Part shown: positions 36,632-50,182 of the stretch, in pieces
Numbering within the stretch: position 1 is the first letter of the stretch
How the letters are laid out: the number at the start of each line of letters is the position of its first letter
Assembly: GCA_020881915.1 (NCBI GenBank)
Contig: JAJFPB010000001.1
Coordinates: 4,960,001-5,024,000 of the forward strand
DNA length: 64,000 bases
Source: Paramyrothecium sp. XJ0827
Taxonomy: Eukaryota > Ascomycota > Sordariomycetes > Hypocreales > Stachybotryaceae
Direction of reading: 5' to 3'
Translations under genes and position numbers: made by a program
The notes under the pieces: model-generated
What the model saw: the letters and a program-made list of their open reading frames with translations, nothing else
Told to the model about the DNA's origin: nothing
The model's database searches: none

Positions 36632-37303
36632 GGCGTTGAGGAGGGCGAGCAGCCCACAGGAAGATGACGGAAATTTCGAGAAGAATGTCACGAGGAGGCA
36701 GAATCCTCGGTGTAGGTGACGCCACCAGTGGATCAGGGTTCGACGTCGGCGTTCAGCGCATTGTCAAGGGAGGCCCAGTGCAAGGGCTCTCAAATCCGGG
36801 ATTATTTAGATACCATTGCATTATAGGCATTGTAAAAGTTCGTCATTGCGGGAATCCTCAAGCACATGATCCTCGTGAAATGCGATCTCGCAACAGTTTC
36901 TCATAATGCGAAAGCCATCAGATTCTAGGCCTTGTATACTATCTAGGTACGAACTATGTGCCCAACCCTTTTCCTCAATGTATGTAACAGCCTGACATGG
37001 TCTCCGCTGCGCCTGAGGCTCTGCGAGGACAGCCTTGGTATAGAATAGCTACTAATCCGATGAGATGACTGATATGAAGCCAACGCCCCTTTACGTGACG
37101 AGAAAGACGCATAAGCCGCCGCCGCTCCGATGCTAATCCCCATCCGCCTGGTATAATACGTAAGTTGCACCCTCCCATGCTAGAAAAAAAAGGGGGAGAG
37201 AAAATAACAATAGAGTGAAAACCCGAGCGCCTTGCCAATGCCTAAAAGTCGTGTTGCATTGCCCCGAGTGTTAAAATTGGTGAGAAAACATGACATGGTT
37301 GCG
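36632..37303. other. Convergent gap GCP2/SNF2 gene
   Basis: 672 bp with no gene seen; shared 3' flanks. Confidence 0.6.
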
Positions 37304-40300
37304 TTACTTGAATAGGCTTCGTAGGTCCATTAGTTTCTGTCTTGCCGCCTCGGCCTTGTCGAGGCCCTTGCTGCGGCCGTCCATGCTGAGACTGGCCAGC
37401 TTCATCTTCTTCTCTTGAAGCTCCAGCATCTTTTCCTCAAAACTGTCCCGCATGATGTATCGAATTGTGCGCACCGCGCGCTTTTGGCCCAAGCGGTGCA
37501 CACGGTCGACGGCCTGAGCTTCGGCAGCGGGGTTGTACTGCGGCTCCATCACGTAGACATTGTTACCTGCTGTCAAGTTGAGACCAAGGCCACCGGCCAT
37601 GATGGACACGAGGATAACGTGGACGTTGGGGTCGTCGCGAAATGAGTCCATGGCTGCTGTGCGTGCAGTACGAGACATACTGCCATCAAGCCTCGTGAAG
37701 GTAATGCCCGCACTATTGAGTGCCATTTCGATCAGGTCCAGATGCGATGTCCAACCCGAGAAAACCACAGATTTGTAGGGTGGTTCATCAGGGTTGGCCA
37801 TGCTGGCTTCCTTGGATTTCAGAAGATCCTCGACTAATGCGCGCGTTTTCGTGTGCGGCCCGTCATATTTGTCAAACTTCTTTCCGCTACCCTTAGATTT
37901 GGATCTTGCAGGCCCGTTGTGCTCCACGTCCATGACCTTTTGGCGCAGCTCGACAAACTCTGGCCTACCAACGCTATGGCATACCGGACAAGGGCCGTCT
38001 CTTTCGTCAGGGCCGAGCATAGCCTTTGCCCGTTCTTGGTAGTTCTTGATGCAACTGCGGCAGACGACATGAAAGCAGCGAGTCATGTACCCGAGAATAT
38101 CGTCTTGGCTCTCTGTGTCTAAGCCTGATGCCTCGGTGGAGCCAAGTTTTTTGCTGCACTCTATGCAGGCGTCGTTGTTAGTCTCTTGCATCAGCGTAAA
38201 CATTTCATACGCTTCCTGTTCAGACAACGCTGCTCGGTCGTTCTCGTCATCATCATCGAGGTCAATCGCCATCTCGGCCGACATGCCCTGCAGTGTTGCC
38301 AAATCATCTTCGTTTAGAAGGTCCTTGCCATGCGCACATAACAAACGGAGTCGCAGAATGGACTTAAGAATGTGGATGTACGTATTACCGCCAAGCGCTT
38401 TCTCGTTGTTACCGCCAGCGAGCACCTTGACGCGGTTTTGCGCATTCCTCGCGAACAACTCGTAGATGCTGCGCTCTTCTGGACTGAATTCAAGCTTGAC
38501 GACCAAGTCCTCTCGCGGAGGAAGGTCAATCTTGTCCTTGAGCCGGCGCAAGGTGATGGTATCGACCAAGACGCGTAGCTTCGGTACAATCTCCGGATCG
38601 CATGCTTTGAAGGGCTCAACGATATATCGAAGGAACTTGCCGCGATCATCGAATGGATGCAACCGAAGGAAAGCGAGCAGGGCAGCCAAATCATCCAGTC
38701 GGTTCTGTACGGGCGTGCCAGTGACGGCCCAGCGGCGCTCGGCTTGCAGTCTGCATATAGCCTTGAATTGCAGAGTGGATTGCTCACGAATCATGTGGGC
38801 TTCATCAAGTACTATGCGGAACCAACCAATTTCCTCGAGGGGGTACACGCCGTCCTTGCGTTTACGCCGTGATGACAACTCATTGGAAACTGATCCATAG
38901 GTGGTGATGACGATATCAAATGCAGCAAGTTTTGCGGGATCCTTGATGCGGCTGGACCCATGGTAAACATGATAAGTAAGGCTATCGGGTTTGAAATGCT
39001 GCTTGATTTGTTCCTCCCAGTTAGTGACCGTGCTCAAAGGACAAATGAGTAAAGTCGACTTGACGTTGCGGAGCACGGGTGTGAGACCAAAATTCGGCTG
39101 AGTAGGCAGACCATCAGGCCTCGAGGGCTTCGCCTCAGGAGCTGACGGTTGCACGGGTGGGAGAAGTTCCCAGTCATTCGCAGCATCTCGCGTAGACACG
39201 ACCAAGGACAGTATGCTGAGAGTTTTGCCAAGACCCATCATGTCAGCCAATATGCCTCCACGCGTTTCAGGCGGGGCGGCCCTTTGTGTGTGTCCCGTGA
39301 TAACATTATAGTAGAGCTTCTGGCCACCGGGACCGGCTTTGTTTTGCCAAAATGATACCATGGCTTTGTCTTGTGCCTGAAGATGCCTCGGCTTCTCTCG
39401 AGTCATCATGAAAAAGAGACCTTGCTTCTGGTGTTTGAGAAGTGGGGTCGTGACACAGGGATCCGGGTCCATAGACGAGAGATCCTCATTCCTCGTAAGA
39501 GAGTCAAAAACGCCCATGACCTCTGATCGTACTTCCTCAACGGTTCTGTTAGAGGGGGCTGCTGAGGTGCCAGAACCATCGTGCACGTAAGACCTTGGGA
39601 CTGGCGGACGATACTCGATAGCATGTGGATTGTGAACCTTGATGCCTTTCTGGACCATGTGCGGAGCGAGCAGTTTCAGGCCATGCTTGTTAAGATGGAG
39701 ACCGACACTCTTCGCGTAACGCAAGGGCCCGTACATGATGACATCCAAGGGATATGAGCGCGAGGTCATCTGTCCCGGCACTTCGCCTGGCCTCTTCGGT
39801 TGTGGCGGGATGCGGCAGTCGGTTCGTAGATGAATGTTGGTATCGAGCAAGGGAGTGAGAGCTGCTGCATTGGTAGGCTCAACCAGGCCAATAATCTCCC
39901 GGGTGTAATCGTAGGCTTGAATTTTAAGAGATTTGTCGCCCACTTGTCGCTTGAGAACAATTTTGATGCCTGGCTGATAACCCGCACCCCAAAGACTTTG
40001 CATGCCAGGCTTCGGCGACGGCACGCGTGTGCAATTAAGATTTGTTTTCACCATACCATAGCACACTTCCTCGTCCTTGGGATCTTCCACGACTACAACT
40101 TCGTCATCATTGCCTGGAAGTAAGTTAGCAAGAGCAACCAATCTGCACGGCCAATATAATTACCATCGGTCAGGTCTACCGTCATAGCCGGCGATCCTAG
40201 ATTGCCGTTGGCCTCCTTATGTTTTTCCTTGACATATTCGCCCAGTATGCCACCACCTCCGCTGCGGACCGGCACACTGGCAACGTCCTGGCCGGCTTCG

Positions 40301-40839
40301 GGGTCGTCGACCTTGCGTCGCTTCGGCTGTGGTGCCACAGAGCGATGCTGTACATTGCTAACACGTTCTATCCAGCTTCCAACGCCGGGGTTTGCACTCC
40401 CAATGGTCGGGGTGGAGCTCTCACTATGTGGTCCTTCGGATGGGTTGCGGTTCGGGGTTGAGAACTGGAAGACGAGGGACTCGGTTGGGGCGGCAGATCG
40501 GGACCGTCCGTTGACAGCATTCCGTGAGGAGTGCTGCAAATCGGGGTTATGCTTCGAGGTGGTCGTTGAGCTGAACGCTTGACGACTTGGCTGCAGCAGG
40601 GCCGCTGGGTTCCATGAAGGGGTCGCATCCATTGCACGCGAACTCCTGCCTGTATGATTCGTTAGTGGGGCCTCAATGATGGCATAGATGGAGGGGAAAA
40701 GGCTTGGGCAAGCCATAGAATCGAGTGGTGCGCTTGATGACAAGAAGAAAAAAAGGCCGAGGGAGTTGCCAGTTGGCGCGCAACTGATCCGCAGGGCCAA
40801 AGACTGGAGAAGATAGAGTAACATACCGTTGGCAGCCAT
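37304..40839 (-). CDS. HLTF/Rad5-like SNF2 ATPase with RING finger
   Basis: Nuclear DNA-translocating ATPase with ubiquitin-ligase features; the family acts in post-replication repair and chromatin work. Exons in transcript order: 40827-40839 (13 nt), 40164-40649, 37304-40113, giving 1102 residues. Residues 1-165 are Ser/Pro-rich with a basic KRRK nuclear signal. A HIRAN-like segment lies about 180-260. SNF2 core: motif I MMGLGKT near 457-463, DEAH box near 603, motif III VTGTPVQNR. A C3HC4 RING sits between the helicase lobes, near 825-880 (CIECSKKL ... RCFHVVCRSC ... CPVCH). Helicase C-lobe: VVFSGWTSHLDL, GGLGLNL, QAVDRVHRLGQ. RING placement inside the ATPase is the HLTF/Rad5/Rad16 layout. 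The start is set by splicing MAANG to RSSRAMD with branch CTAAC. Ortholog identity (Rad5 vs HLTF-like paralog) is not settled. Confidence 0.92.
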
Positions 40840-42632
40840 GATTCTGGTTCGACGTGCCGCGCACGGCGTAGCAAGCATAGAGCATGAAATCAGATCTCGC
40901 GGGTAGCCGGTTGAGAACAGCGCAGAAAGGGCATCGAAGTCGCAGCCAAGATTCCGGTGGCGAGCGTGCGAGTGCGAGGGCGCGGTGATAAGGAATCGTT
41001 ATCGTATGCGGGCGCGAGTTGAAGGTGCTGTAATGTAACGTTCGAGGTTGGGGAAGAGGGCTGCGAGGCACGAGGCCGAAACGCTATGTACAGCAGGCAG
41101 GTCAGGTCGGGAGCTGGCGATAGAACAGAGGAAGCCGGGCCAGGTTTTGGCTGTTGCTGCTGCTGCCGCTGCCGAAAACGCAGAAAATACCCAACCAGTG
41201 CCCTGCGTGCTGGCCACGCTTACGCAGCCGAGAAGGCTTCTGTGGATGAGGCGAGAAGTTGGAAATGTATATATAGTTGATGGAGTTCGGGGTGGATGGA
41301 CGCATTCCTGGGTAAAGCGCCAAGTACTGGTACTTGTGCCGCGAGCTACCTTACCTTACCTTGGCCATGTGATTCACTCTTGCTTTGGCACTCCATCTCC
41401 CCATAACAATATCCGATGGCACGGGACAGGCCGGAAGGGCGCTCACTACCTTACAAGGGGCTACCTTGATGTGCGAAGGGGAAGCTTTCCAACAAAGTGA
41501 AGAATGCTAGTTTGAGGCCAACTTGATCTCCTCACAGCGCACACTGCCTTTGTACCTACGAGCCCACCCCTGGTGTCCCGTCAGGCATAAAACACTGATA
41601 TCACGGTTTGGGTCACTGGTTAGGAGTACGGTCAATCTATTCGAGTGGTCAAAACGGCGATATCACTGTTTTATTCCTTTTACAATACGGTGGGTGTGCT
41701 GCTAGGTAGTTCACGAGGGGCGCTGTCCAGGCTAAGCTGCAGCTACCGAGGTCACCTGCACATCAGAACATTTCTCGCTGGTCCGTGCTTGTCTTTGCTC
41801 ACCCCAGAACCCTGTCCGCTTGAGGGTGCTGCAACCAGGGCTAGGCAGCGCCTGGATCTTTCGCTCTTATCAACATCCCGTACCATCCCACCTAGAGGCA
41901 CGTGAGCAACGTTGATGATAGTTCTTGAATTGGTCGAAGTCCGAGGTTGCCTGCGAAGGAAACCGTGCTGCAAGTGATTTTTGGTGCCCAAGGCAAGCAG
42001 CTCAAATAGCAGCGAGACTTGGTTCAAGTCATATAAGCGTCGGTACCGCAGGGACCGTGCAACTCTTGTTCCAGCATCTTTCAAACCTTTGGTGCCTACC
42101 TACCTACCCTCAGCTATTCCCGAGGCTATTCATTAGCAGGTAGTTCTATGGAGCAGCAGCCTAATATTCTCGATTTGAACTCAAAGTATACCCCCAGCCA
42201 GCTAGTACAAATGGCACACAGTTGTTCTCACAGGCATCTCTCAGGTTATCCGCGACATACTTGAAGCACTATTAATGCGAACCTTCAACGTCGTCGTAGC
42301 TTGTACGTGAAGAATTAAGTGGTCAGGTATCATCTTGCGTATCAATGTCGTCTCCCAGTAGGAGCATTATGTAATGCAAGTCTACAGTACCTTACCTGAA
42401 TGAGCGTGTGGCTGGTGCATCCAATAAGCCACACTATATTGTGGCCTTACCATTTCTGATTTTTTATGAATGTGGGAAAACACTGAGGTGTCGGTGCCCC
42501 GCCATTACCTATCGTCATCCCCACACGGTACAGGACAGCAGACCGCAGCACTGACGACCTCCCAAAGGCCAATTGTCACCCCCTTTGGCCAACTGAGTCT
42601 CCTCGCCTGTCGACGAGTTGCGCCATCACACC
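40840..42632. promoter_or_regulatory. Divergent intergenic region SNF2 gene/SRP68
   Basis: 1.8 kb with no recognised gene. TACCTTACCTTACCTTGG at 41347-41364, CCTACCTACCTACCCTC at about 42095-42111, and TACCTTACCTG near 42390 belong to the AGGTA/ACCTT family. A GCTGCTGCTGCCGCTGCC tract lies about 41155-41172. Confidence 0.55.
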
Positions 42633-44602
42633 ATGGATATAACCAAGTTCGTCGTCCAAGGCCGCGATAAGGCACTCCTCTATGGGGACTACTCCACGTA
42701 TCATTCCCAGTTGACCAAGCGACTCGCCAATTCGCGAAAGAAGCTCGCCATCTCGACCAAGCATCGCGGCAAGTTCCAGAAGAAGGATGCGGCTACCGCT
42801 GAGGAAGTCGGGGCTAATCATGAGTATGGTCATGGCTTGAAACCGACTGCGACCAACCCCTGGCTAACAACTCCGCAGATATGTGCACCTGTTGCTGCTC
42901 ACGAGTGAGCGGGCCTGGGCCCAGGCCATGAGCATCAAGTCGTCACATTCGAGCGACCAGAAAGGCATCGTGGGCCGGACTCGATCACACATCGTCTCAC
43001 GACTCGAAAAGGCTGCACGCTCTGCTGAACTCCTCGCCTCCCTCCTTGCCCAGCCTGCTTCCGGGGCTACTGCCAACGATCTGCTGGAAGCAAAGGCCTA
43101 CGCAGCTCTGATCCGAGGCACAATGCAGTTCGAGAAGCACAGCTGGGAGCCTTGCTTGCAAAGCTACTCAGTCGCGCGCGTCGTCTATAGCGCCCTGGCC
43201 ACGTCGGCCAAAGGCGACATATTCAAGGACTTGCTCTCCGAAACGATAGACCCTTCTATCCGCTACGCCGCCTATCAACTGAAAACGCCACGTACCGTAC
43301 CTATCCCTGTTATTGCCCGGAAAGCCTTTCCTCAGTCGGACGAGTCCTTGGTCCAGGAGATCAACCGCATCGACCCCAACATTCTAAGTCAAGGAGATGC
43401 GGATTCTAGGAAGGCCCTACCTGGCGCTGAGAGCGCTCCCAGGACCCTGAACTGGCGCTCTCGCGTGGTGCAGATTGAGGACGCACAAATCGCCGTCGCT
43501 TGGGGTACAGTGCAGGGTGCCACTGCTCGTCTAGAAGAGAACCTCGCAAACCTGAAGAACAAGGACTCGCACGAAGTGGCTGGAGCTTACGACGAGATCC
43601 TTACGGCCACGCAGGACACTGTGGATGCGACGAAGCAAGCGATCGATGAGCTTCGCGAGGAGGGCGTGGGCCAGGGCGACGCCAGCATGCAAAGCCTGCA
43701 AATTACTCGCACCGCCGTCAACTACGAAATGATCAGCTGGAGAGTTGGTCGAAACAGAGTGTTGACCGGTCCACACGACGGTGCCACGGAAGAATACGGC
43801 TCCTTGCGAAGGAAGAAGAGGACGAAGACCGGACCCGCGGCTACAGAGCAAGCAAGGGAGCTACCACCGAGCAGGAAGCTTGCAAAGCTCAAGGAGAAGG
43901 TGGCGCTCTACGAAGGTATCCTGCAGAACTTGGAATCTATTAAAGAACTTCCAGGTGTGGCGGCGGATGAGGAGCTTGCAGTCAAGATTGATGGTTATGA
44001 GAAGTACTTTGAGGCCCTCAAGTAGGTGGTCTTTTTTTTTATAACGACAACACACTGTGCTGACTTATTTCCACAGGAGCCTGGCCATTGCTCGGTCGCA
44101 CGCCATTATCGGCCAGGTAGCTAATGCCCTCGGCCTAATCCACCACTCCTCCAAGCTCTGCCAGGAGGCAGCGTCCAAGTTGCCAAAGTCTAGCGGAGAC
44201 GAGCAGAGTGGGCCATTGAATGTCGAAGTGGGTGCGGGCGCTGTGGCATTCTTGGGCAGCCTGCTCAACGGCGAGCTTCAGCGACACCGGGCCATTGTCC
44301 ACATAGACAACCTGCGGAAGAATGGTGAAGGCGAATACTCGGCAAAGGGAGGCTTGCCCTTGGTTGAGCGCCTGCACGAGTACCCGGGCGGCGGCGTCGA
44401 CTTCAGCAACCTCGTCGAGTTCCCACCCAAGCTGGCATTGATCCCTCTGAAGCCCATCTTCCTCGACGTGGCATGGAACTACATCAACTACCCCGGCAAG
44501 GAACGCGAGGCCGCTCCACAGCCTAGCGCCAGCACACCACAGCAACCAGAGCAACCCGCGCAACCTCAGAAAAGAGGATGGTTTGGATTCGGGAGGTCAT
44601 AG
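42633..44602 (+). CDS. SRP68: Signal recognition particle subunit SRP68
   Basis: RNA-binding subunit of the cytosolic signal recognition particle that, with SRP72, shapes the SRP RNA for co-translational targeting to the ER. Exons: 42633-42823, 42879-44021, 44077-44602, giving 619 residues. The N-terminal tetratricopeptide-like RNA-binding domain (about residues 1-220) starts MDITKFVVQGRDKALLYGDYS (conserved opening, part shown) and includes RLANSRKKL and a run of helices with SERAWAQAM. The middle is charged helical sequence. The C-terminal part includes LGLIHHSSKLC, PLKPIFLDVAWNYI and a Gln/Pro tail ending in RGWFGFGRS. The last intron removes an apparent stop (AAGTAG across the donor). The length fits fungal SRP68. 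Confidence 0.95.
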
Positions 44603-45016
44603 AGACGGAACACATACCTATCTTTGTAATTTCCGTAGTTACATGCCCCGCGCAGCGTCTCCCTGCAATGGACTGTCCATTGCGTTAGCGCGGTGATCCT
44701 GAACAATTGTCTCTTTGTGTTGCTGGACGCCGGGCCGTCAATGTCTCAGAAACCCCCATGCACCTTCCAATGTTCTGCGATACCTTCGTTCCTGACGCGG
44801 CCCTGCTTGGAATGACGACCCACGCGTAAATTGGCATCGCCATTGTTAGGGAGTGTTTCCTATTTTCTTAAAAGGAATCGTCCGGGCTCCTGCAATCGAG
44901 CGATATGCTTGGTTTAAGTCTATCCGCGAACTGACCTGTCGTCTCAACATATCCTTTACTCTCTTCAATTGCAATTCCCACACAATTCTTCCTGGGCAAG
45001 GTCAATCGGTACAAGC
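44603..45016. other. Intergenic region SRP68/small membrane protein
   Basis: 414 bp, no gene seen; contains the SRP68 3' flank and the promoter of the next gene. Confidence 0.55.
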
Positions 45017-45594
45017 ATGGCGCCAATCCCAGAGTCGCTTCCGGCGGGCGAGTACATCCTGCTCCCCACCACGCTCCCGCTGCCGTGGACAGAGGAGGGC
45101 TTCGTCGCGCTCACCGCCTGGACCAAGGTCTTCCTCGTGCGGTTCGTCACGAACCTCGCCATCCTCCTCGTGCTCATCAGCATCCTCGCCGCCGTCGTGT
45201 ACCTCGCCGTCGGCGTCCAGCGTCGAGTCTCGCGCCTCGCCAGGGCCTGGCTATGGACGGGTCGCAGCCGCCGCCGCCCGAGCGGCATGACCGACGAAGA
45301 GCGCTCCGCCAAGGAGAACTCGGCAAAGTGGCTCCTCGCCCAGGCCACGGCCGCGGAGCCCTCGCGGGAAGACATCCGCTACCGAGACGACGACGTGCGT
45401 TCCAATGGCCCCATACCGCATGGGCTGTCGCTAACTGGCCACAGCTACCTATCTCCGCCCGCCGGGGTCAGGTTGCTGCACCAGCGGTGGAGTTGGAAGG
45501 GGCGGCAGGACGCCCAGCTACGCATGCGCCGCCTGGGGCAGGTTTCTGGAACGGAGTCAATCAGTTAAACACATCCTGGGCCTGGATGCTGTAA
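45017..45594 (+). CDS. Small single-pass membrane protein, unknown function
   Basis: Not recognised by name. Exons 45017-45394 and 45445-45594 (donor GTGCGT, branch CTAAC, acceptor CCACAG, phase 0) give 175 residues. It has a short lumenal/extracellular-type N-terminus (PLPWTEEGFVALTAW), one strong hydrophobic segment at about residues 44-66 (LAILLVLISILAAVVYL), then an Arg-rich stretch, suggesting N-out/C-in or tail-facing-cytosol topology. A charged helix with DEERSAKENSAKWLL follows. The spliced C-terminus ends in GAGFWNGVNQLNTSWAWML, Trp/aromatic-rich. Reading through without splicing would end at 45568 with a more basic tail; the branch site and acceptor favour splicing. GC-rich third positions support coding. 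Converges with SSC1. Confidence 0.7.
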
Positions 45595-46061
45595 AAAAAG
45601 GTAGATTTCCAGGTGGAGAGACATGGGTCGGACAGAGTCCGGAGAACCGTCTCCACCGGGACTCGGTATTTAGATCGGCGTGACTTCAGGAAGCAGACGG
45701 ATACCACAAATAGTTTTCAAAGGAGTTTGGGAGGGGGGAGGCCTTTCTTGTTTAGACTATCAAATCATTTTATACATGCTCCCTCCAGAAACTTTCGCCC
45801 CTAGGTCTTGACCATCCCGCCAGTCCAATTTAAAAGCAACCGAAGGCTTCTCTCTGAGAGGTTTTGATGCTCCAACGCCTATTCCGCCAACCATGGTATT
45901 AAGGTCATTGGTACAATAAAAATGTAAAATCCGAAACAGCTGAGGCGCGATATGAGTACAGTGGTAGATACAACAGGAAGGAAAACGAGCTTCTATGCCA
46001 CGCCTCACTTCACAATATTGAAACAAATGTCTTGCTGACATCAGATACACGAGACTACTTT
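45595..46061. other. Convergent gap small membrane protein/SSC1
   Basis: 467 bp, no gene seen. Confidence 0.55.
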
Positions 46062-48225
<2,164 letters not shown>

Positions 48226-48385
48226 CTTCAATTAAAGACTGGGGTATACAGGGTAAAGAAAGAAAAGGACAAAGATGCAAGTCGGGGAAGGGAGGTTGAC
48301 AGGAGAGGGTGAGTGTTATATGGGTGATGGAGGTTGCGGATGATGGAAGGAGACGGGAAGTGAATTTTTTTTTGGCCCCAGAAAA

Positions 48386-48400
48386 TGACTGGCCCAGTCA
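48386..48400. promoter_or_regulatory. 15-bp palindrome upstream of SSC1
   Basis: TGACTGGCCCAGTCA: two 7-base arms around one central C, 161-175 bp before the SSC1 ATG. Shape fits a dimeric factor site; no factor is assigned. Confidence 0.35.
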
Positions 48401-49140
48401 TGGAAGCCGAAGGAACCCAAGGCAAATTTGGCCAAGGTCTCCACACCTGGGGAGCTCTTTAGTCTCGGAACATATTTTATCCGGACAAAATTTCCATCTC
48501 CGGGTGAGCTGCACGTGATTGGAAGCTATCATTGACGTGACCAGCAGGGTAGCTTCGTTTTGCCGCGCCGGGGAGAAACGGGTCGGAGAAATGGCAGTCA
48601 GAAGTAGACTACGTTTCCGCTATGCATCTCATCTAGCCTTGCATCTTCAATAGGCAAGTAGCAATTGATCCACCATTGGTCTCGAGTCCTATTCTGTCTG
48701 TCTGACTCACCTACTGATCAGGTCCTTGGGGCGTTACCAGCACCCAAGGGCCTGATCAGCAAAGGATTAGGTAAGGTATGCAAGAATGTGTCTGTGGGGT
48801 CACCTAAAATGAAATGAGCAAATCTGGACTAGTGTAATTGGCATCACAGTCGATTCTCACCCGCGATTTGAGGCGGCTGTCCTGGTCTGAATCCAGGGTC
48901 TAGAGTAACTGGCCAAATTTTTTGGCTTGGCCTATCGATCCTCATGTAAACATGATAGCTACGATGGGGGGGAAAGATCCGGGTTCGGTTCCTGGGCTTG
49001 GGAGTTCTTCAATTTTTTAATTACATCTTTTGTGTTCTTTAATCAGGGACGTTCTTCTTACTTTGGCTCCACTCTAAGCTGTCCTCCCAGAGTCCAGAGT
49101 AGCATCTTTCAGAGCGTCTGATTTGGAGTGTTATGACTAG

Positions 49141-49396
49141 GTAAACACATAAAGAAGCATCGTCAGGGGTGAGTGAACTCCTGTGTTCTGAAAGAATTCC
49201 AAAGTGTCCATAGTATAGTCGTACTTTGTATTGCAGGTACAGTGGATCCCTGCAGGCGATATTTGAACCTTGTAAATACATTAAGCTTCACGCAAAAGAA
49301 ACATGTTCCTTGTGGTGCTGTCAAAACGGGAGCAAACCCACATGGCATGTTGTGTTACCCGGCCAAGTAAACACATGGAGAAGCATCGTCAAGGGT
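49141..49396. repeat. Imperfect direct repeat pair (30 bp)
   Basis: GTAAACACAT followed by 20 further bases at 49141-49170 recurs at 49367-49396 with 3 mismatches, 226 bp apart. The sequence between is AT-rich and non-coding. Possibly a remnant of a duplication or small mobile element; no TSD recognised. Confidence 0.5.
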
Positions 49397-49608
49397 AACA
49401 TAATAGGTAGCCTTTATAGTTCTTGGCTGCGCACCGTTCACATGTGGATTTGAAGGCGTCTTCATTAGCGATGTACAATCCTAGTGTCTCGGATTTTAAG
49501 GTATGCATCCTTTAAGTCTGTCCTGATCATGATGCCTTATTCTTCATGCACATAAACAATCCAAAAAAAGGAGCCGCTAGCGCAAACAGACCAAGGCAGG
49601 CTTGAGGC

Positions 49609-49787
49609 AGGGTACCTTAGGCACCTTACCCAGAGCATGCGAGTCTTGCCATTGGAGCCGAGGTACTGACAGCGTCGCATCTCTCCCTGATCCCAGAAGA
49701 AACCGGCACAACGTAATGGACAGGGTAAGGTACCTTGAGGTAGGTAGGTTGTTGGTAAGGTACCTTAGCTTAGAAGTTGAGGTAAGC
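49609..49787. repeat. AAGGTACCTT motif cluster
   Basis: Contains GGTACCTTAGGCACCTTACC at about 49611-49630 and perfect AAGGTACCTT palindromes at 49727-49736 and 49757-49766, with AGGTAGGT between. Lies 0.4-0.6 kb upstream of the DUF2415 gene. Confidence 0.7.
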
Positions 49788-50182
49788 GGCAACTTGACTT
49801 CACCAGCTAGTCTCAACTTGGTCATGTCCACTAAATCAAACCTCCCCTCCATTCATCACGATATATCCCCACTAATCAAAGACCATAAGACGTCATTTGC
49901 TGGCAGCGCGATCCAGTCGTCACGCATCTCGGACACGGGTTTGATCCTATTTCGACTTGCTTGTCGACACCGATAACCCATCACTCCATCGGGAGCCGCC
50001 CTTTTGCCACGAACACGACTCTCCAACTCTGTCCCTTCTGTCATCTTGCTTGGACGCCTCGTCATACTCTGCTGGGAAGCATCTGCAGGATTTGGGCGCG
50101 CGCCACTCCGAATCGCTGAGGCCTGGTCGATACTCATCAACCGGCGACGCCCGCTGGCGCCGCCACTGTGAGAGCTTCGGCC

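Larger units (their letters stand above)
48226..50182. promoter_or_regulatory. Divergent intergenic region SSC1/DUF2415 gene
   Basis: About 2 kb, no gene recognised. It holds the SSC1 promoter side, an AT-rich stretch about 48990-49060, a 30-bp imperfect direct repeat (49141-49170 and 49367-49396), and a dense AGGTA/ACCTT cluster at 49609-49787 with two AAGGTACCTT palindromes. Confidence 0.6.

Noticed and set aside
48960..48996. T-arm-like hairpin (CCGGG TTCGGTT CCTGG) suggesting a tRNA
   Set aside because: The loop lacks the conserved A of the T-loop, and no matching acceptor stem, D-arm and anticodon arm could be folded upstream.
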